NCBI RefSeq assembly: GCF_000239815.1
Contig: NZ_CAFK01000044.1
Coordinates: 57,513-121,512, forward strand
DNA length: 64,000 nt
Direction: 5' to 3'
Source of the DNA: Bradyrhizobium sp. STM 3843
Lineage (GTDB): Bacteria > Pseudomonadota > Alphaproteobacteria > Rhizobiales > Xanthobacteraceae
In this document: piece after piece, positions 1 through 6,779 of the stretch
Layout of the letters: every line of letters starts with the position of its first letter
Numbering within the stretch: the first letter of the stretch is position 1
Notes under the pieces: model-generated
What the model was told of the DNA's origin: nothing
The model's input: the letters and a program-made list of their open reading frames with translations, nothing else
Database searches by the model: none
Program-made: the position numbers and the translations under genes

Positions 1-2
1 CG

Positions 3-755
3 ATCGCAGGCTGTGTTTCGGCTGTGCTCGCAGTGACCGCCGGCGCGCCAAGCGCGTTTGCCGAGCCCGATCTCAGCGGAGTCTGGCTTCCCGACATCAG
101 GGACCAGAAGCGACAGGAAACGGCGAATATGCCGCCGTGGAAGCCGGACATTCTCAAGCAGGTTCAGCACCTCGTCGCCGAGGAAAAAGCGGGCCGCCCC
201 TTCCTGGTGCTCAGCCACTGCCTGCCGCACGGCATGCCGAGCTGGATGCTGATGACGCATAACGCGTTCGAGCTCTTGAGGACGCCCGGTCGCATCACCC
301 TGCTCGGCGAAGTCGACGGCAACAGGATGCGTCGCATCTATCTCGACGGCCGCAAGCCGCCGGAGGACCCCGACCCGTCACTGCACGGCACCTCCATCGG
401 ACATTGGGAGGGCGACACGCTGGTGGTCGACACCACGGCGATCATGCCGCAGGCCTATATCGCGATCAGCGAGGCGGTCGGCATTCCCAACAACGGCGAC
501 ATGCACATCGTCGAACGCATCCATCTCGCCGAACCGAACGTCATGCATGACGATCTCGAGATCACCGCGCCGAACGTTCTCACCGACACCTGGAAGACGA
601 CACGGATTTTTCGCCGCTACCCGGATCGGCATTATGAAATTGCCGAAGGCGAATGCGAGCAGGAAGATCTGATGCCCGGCAAGGACGAGCATGGCAACGA
701 TGTTTTCCTCCCGAACCCGCAGGGCGCGTTCGGGACGGTTCACACCGCGAAGTAA
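3..755 (+). CDS. Exported protein of unknown function, 5' end cut by the window
   Basis: The reading frame is already open at the left edge, so the true start lies outside the window. The first visible residues are hydrophobic and end in a signal-peptidase-like site (AFA before EPD), so the product is probably exported to the periplasm. About 230 mature residues follow, beginning LSGVW and containing a conserved-looking segment GHWEGDTLVVDTT near the middle. I know this pattern only from uncharacterised proteobacterial proteins and cannot name a reaction. It is the first visible gene of a plus-strand run (DUF6152-like protein, two membrane paralogues, a cytochrome) with gaps of 28 bp or less, so it is likely cotranscribed and part of the same envelope function. 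The function is unknown. That it is a real gene is well supported by the signal peptide and context. Confidence 0.75.
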   Translation: MAGCVSAVLAVTAGAPSAFAEPDLSGVWLPDIRDQKRQETANMPPWKPDILKQVQHLVAEEKAGRPFLVLSHCLPHGMPSWMLMTHNAFELLRTPGRITLLGEVDGNRMRRIYLDGRKPPEDPDPSLHGTSIGHWEGDTLVVDTTAIMPQAYIAISEAVGIPNNGDMHIVERIHLAEPNVMHDDLEITAPNVLTDTWKTTRIFRRYPDRHYEIAEGECEQEDLMPGKDEHGNDVFLPNPQGAFGTVHTAK

Positions 756-783
756 GGTCGCGCAATAACAAGGGATGATCGAA

Positions 784-1176
784 ATGTCACCGAAGGCCAC
801 ACTTCTTGCCGCCTGCCTGGTCGCCAGTTCGAGCGGCCTGGCCATGGCGCATCATTCGAATGCCGCCTATGACAGCGACCATCCGCAGAAGGTTGAAGGC
901 ACCGTCAAGCAGGTCAACTGGACCAACCCGCACATCACCTTCGTGGTCGAGACCGATGCCAAGGACGGGCCGCAGGCCGGCACCTGGGTGTTCGAGGTGT
1001 CGAGCCCGGGGGTTCTCACCCGCTCCGGCTGGACCAAGCGCTCGCTGAACCCAGGCGATCACGCGAGTTTCGACTATCTGCCGCTACGCGACGGCAAGCA
1101 AGGTGGCTTCCTGCGCAAGGTCACCTTGCCTGACGGCAAGGAGCTGACCTACAGCCTGACACCGGAAGAGCAGTGA
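784..1176 (+). CDS. DUF6152-like periplasmic protein
   Basis: This small exported protein has 130 residues. The N-terminus is a clear signal peptide ending AMA, and the mature chain starts with His-His. The body is a compact beta-rich domain (EGTVKQVNWTNPHITF, then WVFEVSSPG and GDHASFDYLPLRDGK) typical of the DUF6152 family, whose function is not known to me. The ATG at 784 is preferred over the in-frame ATG at 775. The only Shine-Dalgarno-like run (AAGGG, about 770-774) abuts the upstream ATG directly but sits about nine bases before 784. The gene starts 28 bp after the previous stop and ends a few bases before the next start, so translation with the membrane proteins is probably coordinated. 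The exposed histidines after cleavage could bind a metal, but this is inference. Confidence 0.8.
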   Translation: MSPKATLLAACLVASSSGLAMAHHSNAAYDSDHPQKVEGTVKQVNWTNPHITFVVETDAKDGPQAGTWVFEVSSPGVLTRSGWTKRSLNPGDHASFDYLPLRDGKQGGFLRKVTLPDGKELTYSLTPEEQ

Positions 1177-1183
1177 TCAGGTG

Positions 1184-1687
1184 ATGGAAGCGCTGCTGAC
1201 CGGTTTTTCGAAATGGCTGGCAGCGACCTCGCTCAGCCACACCATCCAGACCGTCACCTGGATCATCCCGACCCTTCAGACCATCCATATTCTGTGTGTG
1301 GCCATCGTTTTCTCCTCGGCCGTGCTGGTCGACTTGCGGATCTTCCGCCTGTTCGAGCGCGATCAACGCTTGAGCGTCATCACGCAGCGCTTTCTGACGC
1401 CGATCTGGCCGGTGCTCGTCATCCTGCTCATTACCGGCAGCCTGCTGATCATCGGCGAGCCGCGCCGGTCGCTGGTCAACATCACCTTTTATCTCAAGAT
1501 GGCGCTGCTCATCGTTGCCGTCTTGCTGACCGCGACGTTGCAGCGGGCGGCCGTCGCATCACCGGGCCTGTTTGAGGACAACGGTCGGCGGCTCACCGGC
1601 CAGGCGTTGGCAACGCTCTCGGTCCTGGTCTGGTGCGGCATCCTGTTTGCCGGACGCTGGATCGCCTACACACAGGCCGGGTTGTGA
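1184..1687 (+). CDS. DUF6644-like membrane protein, paralogue A
   Basis: This integral membrane protein has 167 residues and about four transmembrane helices (roughly 25-49, 71-90, 100-119 and 143-161). It is a paralogue of the next gene. The two have the same length and share aligned features: a histidine in the first helix (H35), a D-L-R at 50-52, a lysine in the third helix (K105), W150 and a C-terminal G-R-W at 157-159. An intramembrane histidine plus charged residues would suit cofactor or quinone binding, but no function is established. The start could be GTG 1181 or ATG 1184. The ATG gives a protein of exactly the paralogue's length. The stop codon overlaps the start of paralogue B by one base (TGATG), which indicates translational coupling. 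Confidence 0.8.
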   Translation: MEALLTGFSKWLAATSLSHTIQTVTWIIPTLQTIHILCVAIVFSSAVLVDLRIFRLFERDQRLSVITQRFLTPIWPVLVILLITGSLLIIGEPRRSLVNITFYLKMALLIVAVLLTATLQRAAVASPGLFEDNGRRLTGQALATLSVLVWCGILFAGRWIAYTQAGL

Positions 1688-2190
1688 TGTCGCAGTTTTC
1701 TGACCTCGTTGGCGTCTTTGAGGAGAGCGGCGTCGCCGCCGCCATCCGCGAAAGCGACACGCTGTTTCCCTTCATTGAATCCGTGCATGTGATCGCGATC
1801 TGCCTCGTCGTCGGCACGATCTTCGCGATCGACTTGCGCCTGCTCGGGCTCGCCTCGGTCGGGCGCCCCGTGAGCCGGCTCGCGAGCGCAATCCTGCCGG
1901 TGACCTGGGGTGCGTTCGCGGTCGCGGCCGCCTCCGGCTTCCTGCTGTTCATCTCGAACGCGACCAAATATCTCGCCAACGGCTATTTCGACGCCAAGAT
2001 CATCCTGATCTGCGCGGCGGGGCTGAACATGATCATCTTCCACGCCATCAGCGCAAAGGATCTGCCGCAATGGGAGACACAGGCCGTGCCGCCGCTGCGG
2101 GCGCGGCTCGCGGGCCTGCTGTCGATCCTGCTCTGGATCACGGTCGTCGCCTGCGGACGCTGGATCGGCTTCACCATGCAGGTGCTGTAG
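1687..2190 (+). CDS. DUF6644-like membrane protein, paralogue B
   Basis: This is the second of two adjacent membrane paralogues, 167 residues with about four helices. It conserves H34, D-L-R at 49-51, K104, W150 and G-R-W at 157-159 at the same positions as paralogue A, while the rest of the sequence has diverged strongly. It has one extra histidine (H119) at the end of the third helix. Strict coupling of A and B through a one-base overlap suggests they are made in equal amounts and form a heterodimer. The gene is followed two bases later by the start of a c-type cytochrome, which points to an electron-transfer role. No family function is known to me. The membrane topology is a reading of hydrophobicity by eye. 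Confidence 0.8.
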   Translation: MSQFSDLVGVFEESGVAAAIRESDTLFPFIESVHVIAICLVVGTIFAIDLRLLGLASVGRPVSRLASAILPVTWGAFAVAAASGFLLFISNATKYLANGYFDAKIILICAAGLNMIIFHAISAKDLPQWETQAVPPLRARLAGLLSILLWITVVACGRWIGFTMQVL

Positions 2191-2192
2191 CG

Positions 2193-2660
2193 ATGATCGG
2201 CTCTCGCTTGTCCGCAAAGATGATCTCAGCCCTCGTCCTGTCGGTCTTGGGCTCCTCACCGTCGATCTCCGACGGCGCGGCTTCCATGCCGCCGTTCACG
2301 GCCCATGTCGACATGAAGACCTTCATGGAGCATGTGCTCACGCCGGCAGCAAAAGTGATCTGGAGCGTCAACGGCACGATGATCGACGCCCAGGGCGAGC
2401 ACGACCTCTCGCCCAAGACGGATGAGGATTGGGAGACCATCACCAGCGGCGCGGCGACGCTTGCCGAAGCCACCAACGCGCTGATGATCCCGGGCCGCGC
2501 GCAGGACGCTGAATGGAATTCCTACGTCAAGACGCTCGCAGATGCCGCCGACAGAGCCTATCAGGCCGCCGAGGCTCACGACCTGAAGACGGTCGCCGAG
2601 GTCAGCGACCGTCTCGACAGTATCTGCGCCTCATGTCACCGGCACTACGGGCTGGAATAG
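2193..2660 (+). CDS. Class II (cytochrome c'-like) periplasmic cytochrome
   Basis: This 155-residue protein begins with a hydrophobic export segment (about residues 8-30). It has a single haem-binding motif near the C-terminus, C145-A-S-C148-H149, preceded by a helical stretch. A C-terminal CxxCH after roughly 110 residues of helices is the signature of class II cytochromes (c', c556). A methionine near the start of the mature chain (M41 or M45) could be a sixth ligand as in c556. The gene starts two bases after the membrane paralogue, so it is the last gene of the operon, and it ends about 100 bp before a convergent gene. It probably carries electrons for, or senses a ligand in connection with, the two DUF6644-like membrane proteins; that link rests on gene order. 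Confidence 0.75.
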   Translation: MIGSRLSAKMISALVLSVLGSSPSISDGAASMPPFTAHVDMKTFMEHVLTPAAKVIWSVNGTMIDAQGEHDLSPKTDEDWETITSGAATLAEATNALMIPGRAQDAEWNSYVKTLADAADRAYQAAEAHDLKTVAEVSDRLDSICASCHRHYGLE

Positions 2661-2756
2661 ACGCTGATCACGACCATCCCACACAACGATCACCCCTCTA
2701 CCGACGGTGGACGAAGGTCGATTGATCCGCGCGACGCGCTCTTTCGCGTGCGATGT

Positions 2757-3248
2757 TCAGCCAACCGGTCCCGGTGTCCAATCGTCTCCGGCGAGGGGCC
2801 TGACCTTTACATCATGAATGACCCCGAGCTGCAGACTTGGATCGAAGTGACGCATGGTCCGCTCGTTGAGGTCAATGATGCGGCCAGGCGTCAGCGGCCC
2901 GACGTCATTGATCTTCACAATCACCTTCTTTCCTACTGCCTCGACCAGGGCATACTTTGGCTTCGCGCCATAATGGACCCCACCAAATTTCTGACGCAGA
3001 CTGGTCTTGATGGCAGCCGCCCAGGCTGACGGATTGTACCGCTCGCCGGAGGCCGTGTTCCGGGTCCCCTCCCGCCATCCGGGCCGGAACGGATTGTACA
3101 TGGATGCTGCGCCAACGATCGCATCCCCTGAAGCTTCATTGACTTTGGCGCCAGCATGAACTCCACCAGTTTCACTTCGAGCCATTGTAACGGAAACGCT
3201 AAGCGCGACGACGGCGCCGCAAACGGCGGCGCTCGAACGGAACACCAT
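2757..3248 (-). CDS. RlpA-like double-psi beta-barrel exported protein
   Basis: This 163-residue secreted protein starts with a signal peptide (hydrophobic up to about residue 22). The body carries the double-psi beta-barrel signature of RlpA-type cell-wall proteins: TASGERYNPSAWAAAI, then VKINDVGPLTPGRIIDLN with the conserved N-D and R-I-I-D-L. RlpA proteins bind or cleave peptidoglycan at septa, and the SPOR domain of full RlpA is absent. ATG 3248 is chosen over ATG 3251 because AGGAG lies five bases before 3248 but only two before 3251. The gene is convergent with the cytochrome gene and stands alone. It could be a lytic transglycosylase or a non-catalytic expansin-like protein; the family assignment is safer than the activity. 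Confidence 0.8.
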   Translation of the reverse strand: MVFRSSAAVCGAVVALSVSVTMARSETGGVHAGAKVNEASGDAIVGAASMYNPFRPGWREGTRNTASGERYNPSAWAAAIKTSLRQKFGGVHYGAKPKYALVEAVGKKVIVKINDVGPLTPGRIIDLNERTMRHFDPSLQLGVIHDVKVRPLAGDDWTPGPVG

Positions 3249-3799
3249 CATAACTCCTTGATTGCCTTTTCTGGATCGTCCGGTTCCCGATGCGCAAAAC
3301 AGGATCGAGCGAACGCGAAGCGTTATCGAACTCGGCTGTTTGTTGCGGACTCGCCAATTGCTGGCGATGGAACCGTTGTGGGGAACCTCGTTGGTCCGCG
3401 CACAGGTTCTTAGTTCACACCGACTAAGACAGACATTGCGTCAATAGCATGACTGCACATAAGCCTCTTGGCGTGCGTAGGAACAATCCGCCGAACGATG
3501 TCCGCGTGCGGTGAAAAGACTCGGCGCGCTCGGATCGAGAGGTCGTCTTTGGATCTCCGTTTCAACTAGCTAACTAACAAGTAGTCCGCATGAGCGGAGC
3601 GACAGGCGGGGGATACGATCCCGGATATCGCTACGCTCATCCGGGCTACACTTGCTGACTCTAGGTCGTGAACCCATAAAGTGGGCAGGCTCGCGCTAAT
3701 AGGATGACGAATATGCGCCAAGCCTTGAGCGCATTACCTTGCGCGACTGGCTTACCTATGTAAGTTAATATATCTAGCCTAATCCAGGAACGCTTAACT
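3249..3799. other. Intergenic region with no gene
   Basis: No convincing reading frame lies here. It holds the upstream regions of two divergent genes (RlpA-like leftward, glutathione transferase rightward) and one palindromic repeat at 3578-3657. Just before the transferase there is an AT-rich patch at 3751-3776 with a small inverted repeat (CTTAC, four bases, GTAAG, 3751-3764) and a TTAATATAT stretch that could serve as a -10 region. A Shine-Dalgarno-like AGGAA precedes ATG 3800 by about ten bases. I see nothing else. Confidence 0.6.
3578..3657. repeat. REP-like palindromic repeat, copy 1
   Basis: This is an 80-bp element, present again in direct orientation at 4489-4568 with 76 of 80 bases identical by hand alignment. 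Each copy is an imperfect inverted repeat. An arm starting gtagtccgcatgagc pairs with one ending gctcatccgggctac, around a short centre ggatacgat. The motif resembles the extragenic palindromes common in Bradyrhizobium genomes (from memory). Such elements usually act as RNA hairpins or are spread by a REP-associated transposase; neither is shown here. Confidence 0.8.
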
Positions 3800-4441
3800 A
3801 TGCTCACCGTCTATGGCGAAGGTCGTGGCTTCCGTGTTATTTGGCTGCTTGAGGAATTAGGATTGGCATATCGGCTGCGCCCGGTCGATCTGCTGGCAGT
3901 CGAAACCGATCGCGATTTCCTCGCGATCAACCCCGCCGGCTTCATTCCCGCACTGCAGGACGGCGAGACGATCATGGTCGAATCGATCGCGATTCTTGAG
4001 TATCTGCTCGCCCGCCACGGCTCAGGTTCGCTTGCCGTCGCTCCGGATGATCCCGCCTTTGCCTGCTATCTGCAACTTCTCCACTTAGGCGAGGCTGGGC
4101 TCGCCGGGCCGATGAACACCGTCTTTGTCGGCCGCGAACTGGCGCCCGAAGCCGAGCGAGACGCCCGGGTTACCTGCTGGGCACTCGAGACCTTCGAGAG
4201 CCGGTTAGGGTTGGTTGTCCGCCGCCTCGCGGATTGCCCCTATCTCGCCGGCGACCGATTCACTGCTGCCGACATCTCGGTGAGCTACGCCCTGCTGCTG
4301 GGCCTGCGAACTGGCAACTACGTCCCCGGTTCTACCGAGCGAGACTATCTCGCCCGCACGACGGCACGCCCTGCCTACGCCCGAGCGATGGAAAGCTGCC
4401 AGACCACCAAGGCTTGGGCAGCAAGATCACCGGGATTATAG
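3800..4441 (+). CDS. Glutathione S-transferase family protein
   Basis: This 213-residue cytosolic protein has the two GST domains. The N-terminal thioredoxin fold runs to about residue 78 (LTVYGEGRGFRVIWLLEELG, then NPAGFIPALQDGETIMVESIAILEYL). The all-helical C-terminal domain carries the usual YLAGDRFTAADIS stretch. The cis-proline segment (F-I-P-A-L) and E-S-x-A-I contact glutathione in the family. It would conjugate glutathione to electrophiles or act as a reductase; the substrate cannot be read. The gene stands alone, 142 bp after one palindromic repeat and 47 bp before a second copy in the same orientation, so it looks like an inserted cassette. AT-rich upstream sequence supports an independent promoter. 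Confidence 0.88.
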   Translation: MLTVYGEGRGFRVIWLLEELGLAYRLRPVDLLAVETDRDFLAINPAGFIPALQDGETIMVESIAILEYLLARHGSGSLAVAPDDPAFACYLQLLHLGEAGLAGPMNTVFVGRELAPEAERDARVTCWALETFESRLGLVVRRLADCPYLAGDRFTAADISVSYALLLGLRTGNYVPGSTERDYLARTTARPAYARAMESCQTTKAWAARSPGL

Positions 4442-4488
4442 TGCTCGCTTCATCCGAGGGGCCAAGCGCCTGATTGAGTAGCAACTAG

Positions 4489-4568
4489 CAAGTAGTCCGC
4501 ATGAGCTGAGCGACATGCGGGGGATACGATCCCGGATGTCGCTACGCTCATCCGGGCTACGCTTGCTG
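4489..4568. repeat. REP-like palindromic repeat, copy 2
   Basis: This second 80-bp copy is in the same orientation as 3578-3657, with four mismatches. The same imperfect inverted-repeat arms flank ggatacgatcccgg. It ends exactly where the stop codon of the minus-strand small gene (4569-4571) begins and lies 47 bp after the glutathione transferase stop. As RNA it could form a hairpin serving as a 3' end for both convergent genes. Confidence 0.8.
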
Positions 4569-4793
4569 TCACTTGATAAATCCTTCGCTCCAGGCGTCCT
4601 TATCGAGGACATATTCGGATACAAGAAAACAGTCGGGGTAATCCCGGAAGCCTTCGAACCGAAGCTTTCGATTCTTTGCAGCGTCAGCCCCGCTGGCACT
4701 ACTGTAGACTCCCACGAGCTTGTCGTCGGTATCGTGTTCATCGATTCCGTTGTCGCGTGGTCGACAATGCCAAAGCAGAAAAACCGTACGCAT
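4569..4793 (-). CDS. Small DUF7336-like protein
   Basis: This 74-residue protein resembles a small family I know as DUF7336. It has an N-terminal FLLWH strand, an acidic linker, then DDKLVGVYSS, a helix rich in alanine and lysine, GFRDYPDCFLVSEYVLDKD and a final W-x-E-G-F. The succession of strand, acidic turn and D-K-x-x-W-x-E-G-F near the end matches that family. Its function is unknown; such proteins are sometimes found near polymorphic toxins as possible immunity proteins, which I cannot show here. The ATG start at 4793 lies in an A-rich run with a weak ribosome site. A palindromic repeat abuts the stop codon. The sequence upstream (4794-4942) has an open frame of unclear origin. Confidence 0.6.
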   Translation of the reverse strand: MRTVFLLWHCRPRDNGIDEHDTDDKLVGVYSSASGADAAKNRKLRFEGFRDYPDCFLVSEYVLDKDAWSEGFIK

Positions 4794-5770
4794 TTTTTGG
4801 TGCTTTCACGCCGCTTAGTTTTCCAAGGTTGGATAGCAAGTCCGCCTGTAACCCTATCGAAGGGCATCTTTTGCTTTACCAGAAGCTGCTGACTTTCGTC
4901 ATCTACCCACTGGATGCAGTCCAGATCGGGCTTCGAATTCACCGTTGGCTATGCCTTATACGAGATGACGGCGTGATTCTTGAGTGCGCCAAAGCGCGCC
5001 GCATGAAAATCGTCGCCCCGATGGTCCTGCCCGTCGGGCAAATCATCTGGGCGCAGATGTGCGATCCAGTTTCGTGTCTCTCGCCGATCAAGGCGCAATT
5101 TCTGCTGAAACGACGTGCGCCGAAAAACTCATTTCGCAAGCCGGTTCAATCGCATCACCCCTCTTATGGCCTCCGGGCCAAATTTTCCTGTTTCGTTTTA
5201 TCAGAAATCATGCTTCTCTTTCCACGTCCCGCCTCGCTCGAGGGGCGTATCGCGGTCGTCACGGACGTTGAGTGCGGGATGCGGTGGGCGTGTCGGTGTT
5301 GCAGCGGGTTGATCTCGCCGACGAACAACACTGGCGCGCACGGTCAAGTCGCGCGGTCCTGATCCTCCGACGCTAGGATTACGCTTGCGACGACGCTCAC
5401 GCGTCGCGCAGGCAACGGTGGCCAACAAGCCCGGCGCACCGGGGAGAACGCGAAGCAGCCGTCAAAACCATCGCGCAGGGAAGGCCGGTGTTCGGTCGTA
5501 CCTGTGGTAACTGCCGCCTGCTTTCTTTGATGCAGGCGGGCCATGGGTGCAGGCCCTGCATCCGGCCTTCCCTGCGCCCTCGTCTTGCGAGGGCCGAACT
5601 GATCGACACAGCTCGGACGCCAGGCGCGCCGCGAGAGCGCGGCATCATGCCCGGCGAGATGCAAAGGATTTCGGATGGACGATGCCCGGTGTGCTCAGAC
5701 GGACGCTCGGACCGAGCCGAATGCCAGCGCAACTCGCCACGATGACCCCGACGCCGTGGTTTGCGGCCAC
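4794..5770. other. About 1 kb without a recognisable gene, probably decayed
   Basis: Several short frames are open here but none looks like a protein with domains or a ribosome site. The left part is less GC-rich than its surroundings. A minus-strand frame at 4794-4942 (MNSKPDLDCIQWVDDESQQ onwards) might be the remnant of a gene upstream of the DUF7336-like one. From about 5160 to 5700, translations such as PPRSRGVSRSSRTLSAGCGG resemble fragmentary hypothetical frames that I recall recurring between genes in Bradyrhizobium genomes. This suggests a degenerate dispersed repeat, not coding sequence. I see no terminal inverted repeats or transposase residues. Confidence 0.45.
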
Positions 5771-6658
5771 TCAGCTCCCCTGCTCCTGCGCGAGCCGCCA
5801 CAACTCCTCCGCCGTCGGCGTCAGCGGCATCAGCGGCCGGAACAGCCTGACAGCGACCGGCACCTCGAGGGACGCATCGGCAAAGGTCACGAGCCGGCCG
5901 GACTTCAAATCATCTTCGACCAGCGTCGCGGGCAGCCAGGCGACGCCGCGCCCATCCAGGCACAGCGCCCGCAGCGCGCCGGCGAGATCCGCCGTCAACG
6001 CCGGCGCCGACAACAGCCGCGGCAGTCGCGCGCCGAGCAAACTGCGCAGGATCCGACCCAATCCAGAGCCAGCGCCATAGGCGAGCAGCGGCGCGTCCGA
6101 CAGCGCGGCGCCGCTCGCGACCAGGCCCGGCGCCGCGCAGGGCATCAAGCGATCGTTCGCGACCACCGCCGAGACGAACTCGTTCGCCGGCAGGCGCAGC
6201 GGAACCTCGTCATGCACATGGCACAGCAGGAAATGCGCGCGCCCATCCAGCAGCAGCGTCTCGACCGCGCTCAGCGTGTCAGAGGTCAGCTGCACGCAGC
6301 AGATCAGCCCCGCGGCCTCCAGACGCTTGAGCCAGGGCGGAAAGAAGATCAGCGACAGCGCGTGCGTGGCCGCGATCCGGATCGTCGCCGCTTCCGCCGC
6401 CGCAACCTCGCGCACATGGGCGCGGGCATCGGCGATGCGGCGGATCAGCATCGCCGCCAGCGGCTGGAATTCACGCCCCGCCACGGTCAGCTGCACCGGC
6501 TGGGTGGCGCGATCGAACAGCGTCACCCCCGCCCACTCCTCCAGCGCGCGAATGCGGCGGCTGAAGGCCGGCTGCGTGAGATGCCGCGCCTCGGCGGCAC
6601 GCGAGAAATTGCCGGTGCGGGCAAGCTCGAGATAATCCTCGAGCCAGATCAGCTCCAT
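5771..6658 (-). CDS. LysR-family transcriptional regulator
   Basis: This 295-residue regulator has the standard LysR arrangement. An N-terminal winged helix-turn-helix (about residues 1-60) contains F-S-R-A-A-E-A-R-H-L-T-Q-P-A-F-S-R-R-I-R-A-L-E. The effector-binding domain follows from about residue 90, with D-A-P-L-L-A-Y-G and G-R-G-V-A-W-L-P. It is divergent from the D-tartrate dehydratase gene across a 121-bp gap, the classical LysR position, so it most likely activates that gene in response to tartrate or a related hydroxy acid. The effector is inferred from this position only. The same gap should hold both promoters; I could not identify a convincing T-N11-A site. Confidence 0.9.
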   Translation of the reverse strand: MELIWLEDYLELARTGNFSRAAEARHLTQPAFSRRIRALEEWAGVTLFDRATQPVQLTVAGREFQPLAAMLIRRIADARAHVREVAAAEAATIRIAATHALSLIFFPPWLKRLEAAGLICCVQLTSDTLSAVETLLLDGRAHFLLCHVHDEVPLRLPANEFVSAVVANDRLMPCAAPGLVASGAALSDAPLLAYGAGSGLGRILRSLLGARLPRLLSAPALTADLAGALRALCLDGRGVAWLPATLVEDDLKSGRLVTFADASLEVPVAVRLFRPLMPLTPTAEELWRLAQEQGS

Positions 6659-6779
6659 GGTCCGCTTCCAAGCTCATGGCACCGCTTGATGCCGTTTGCG
6701 CCTCGCCCGATACGAAATCGGCATTGGCATCGTCACCGGATCGGGTGCCACAACGACCTCACGAACCAGGAGGCTCGCC

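Noticed and set aside
3578..4568. The two 80-bp repeats as the start of a CRISPR array
   Set aside because: There are only two copies, 911 bp apart with a gene between them, each an internal palindrome much longer than a CRISPR repeat, and no cas genes.
4676..5362. A 228-codon plus-strand frame in the gene-poor stretch
   Set aside because: It has no domain, no ribosome site, cysteine- and arginine-rich composition, and it overlaps the better-supported minus-strand DUF7336-like gene.
6659..6779. A LysR T-N11-A box between the LysR and tarD genes
   Set aside because: Several weak dyads (TGCCG...CGGCA, GATGCC...GGCATC) can be drawn, but none is clearly better than chance by eye.
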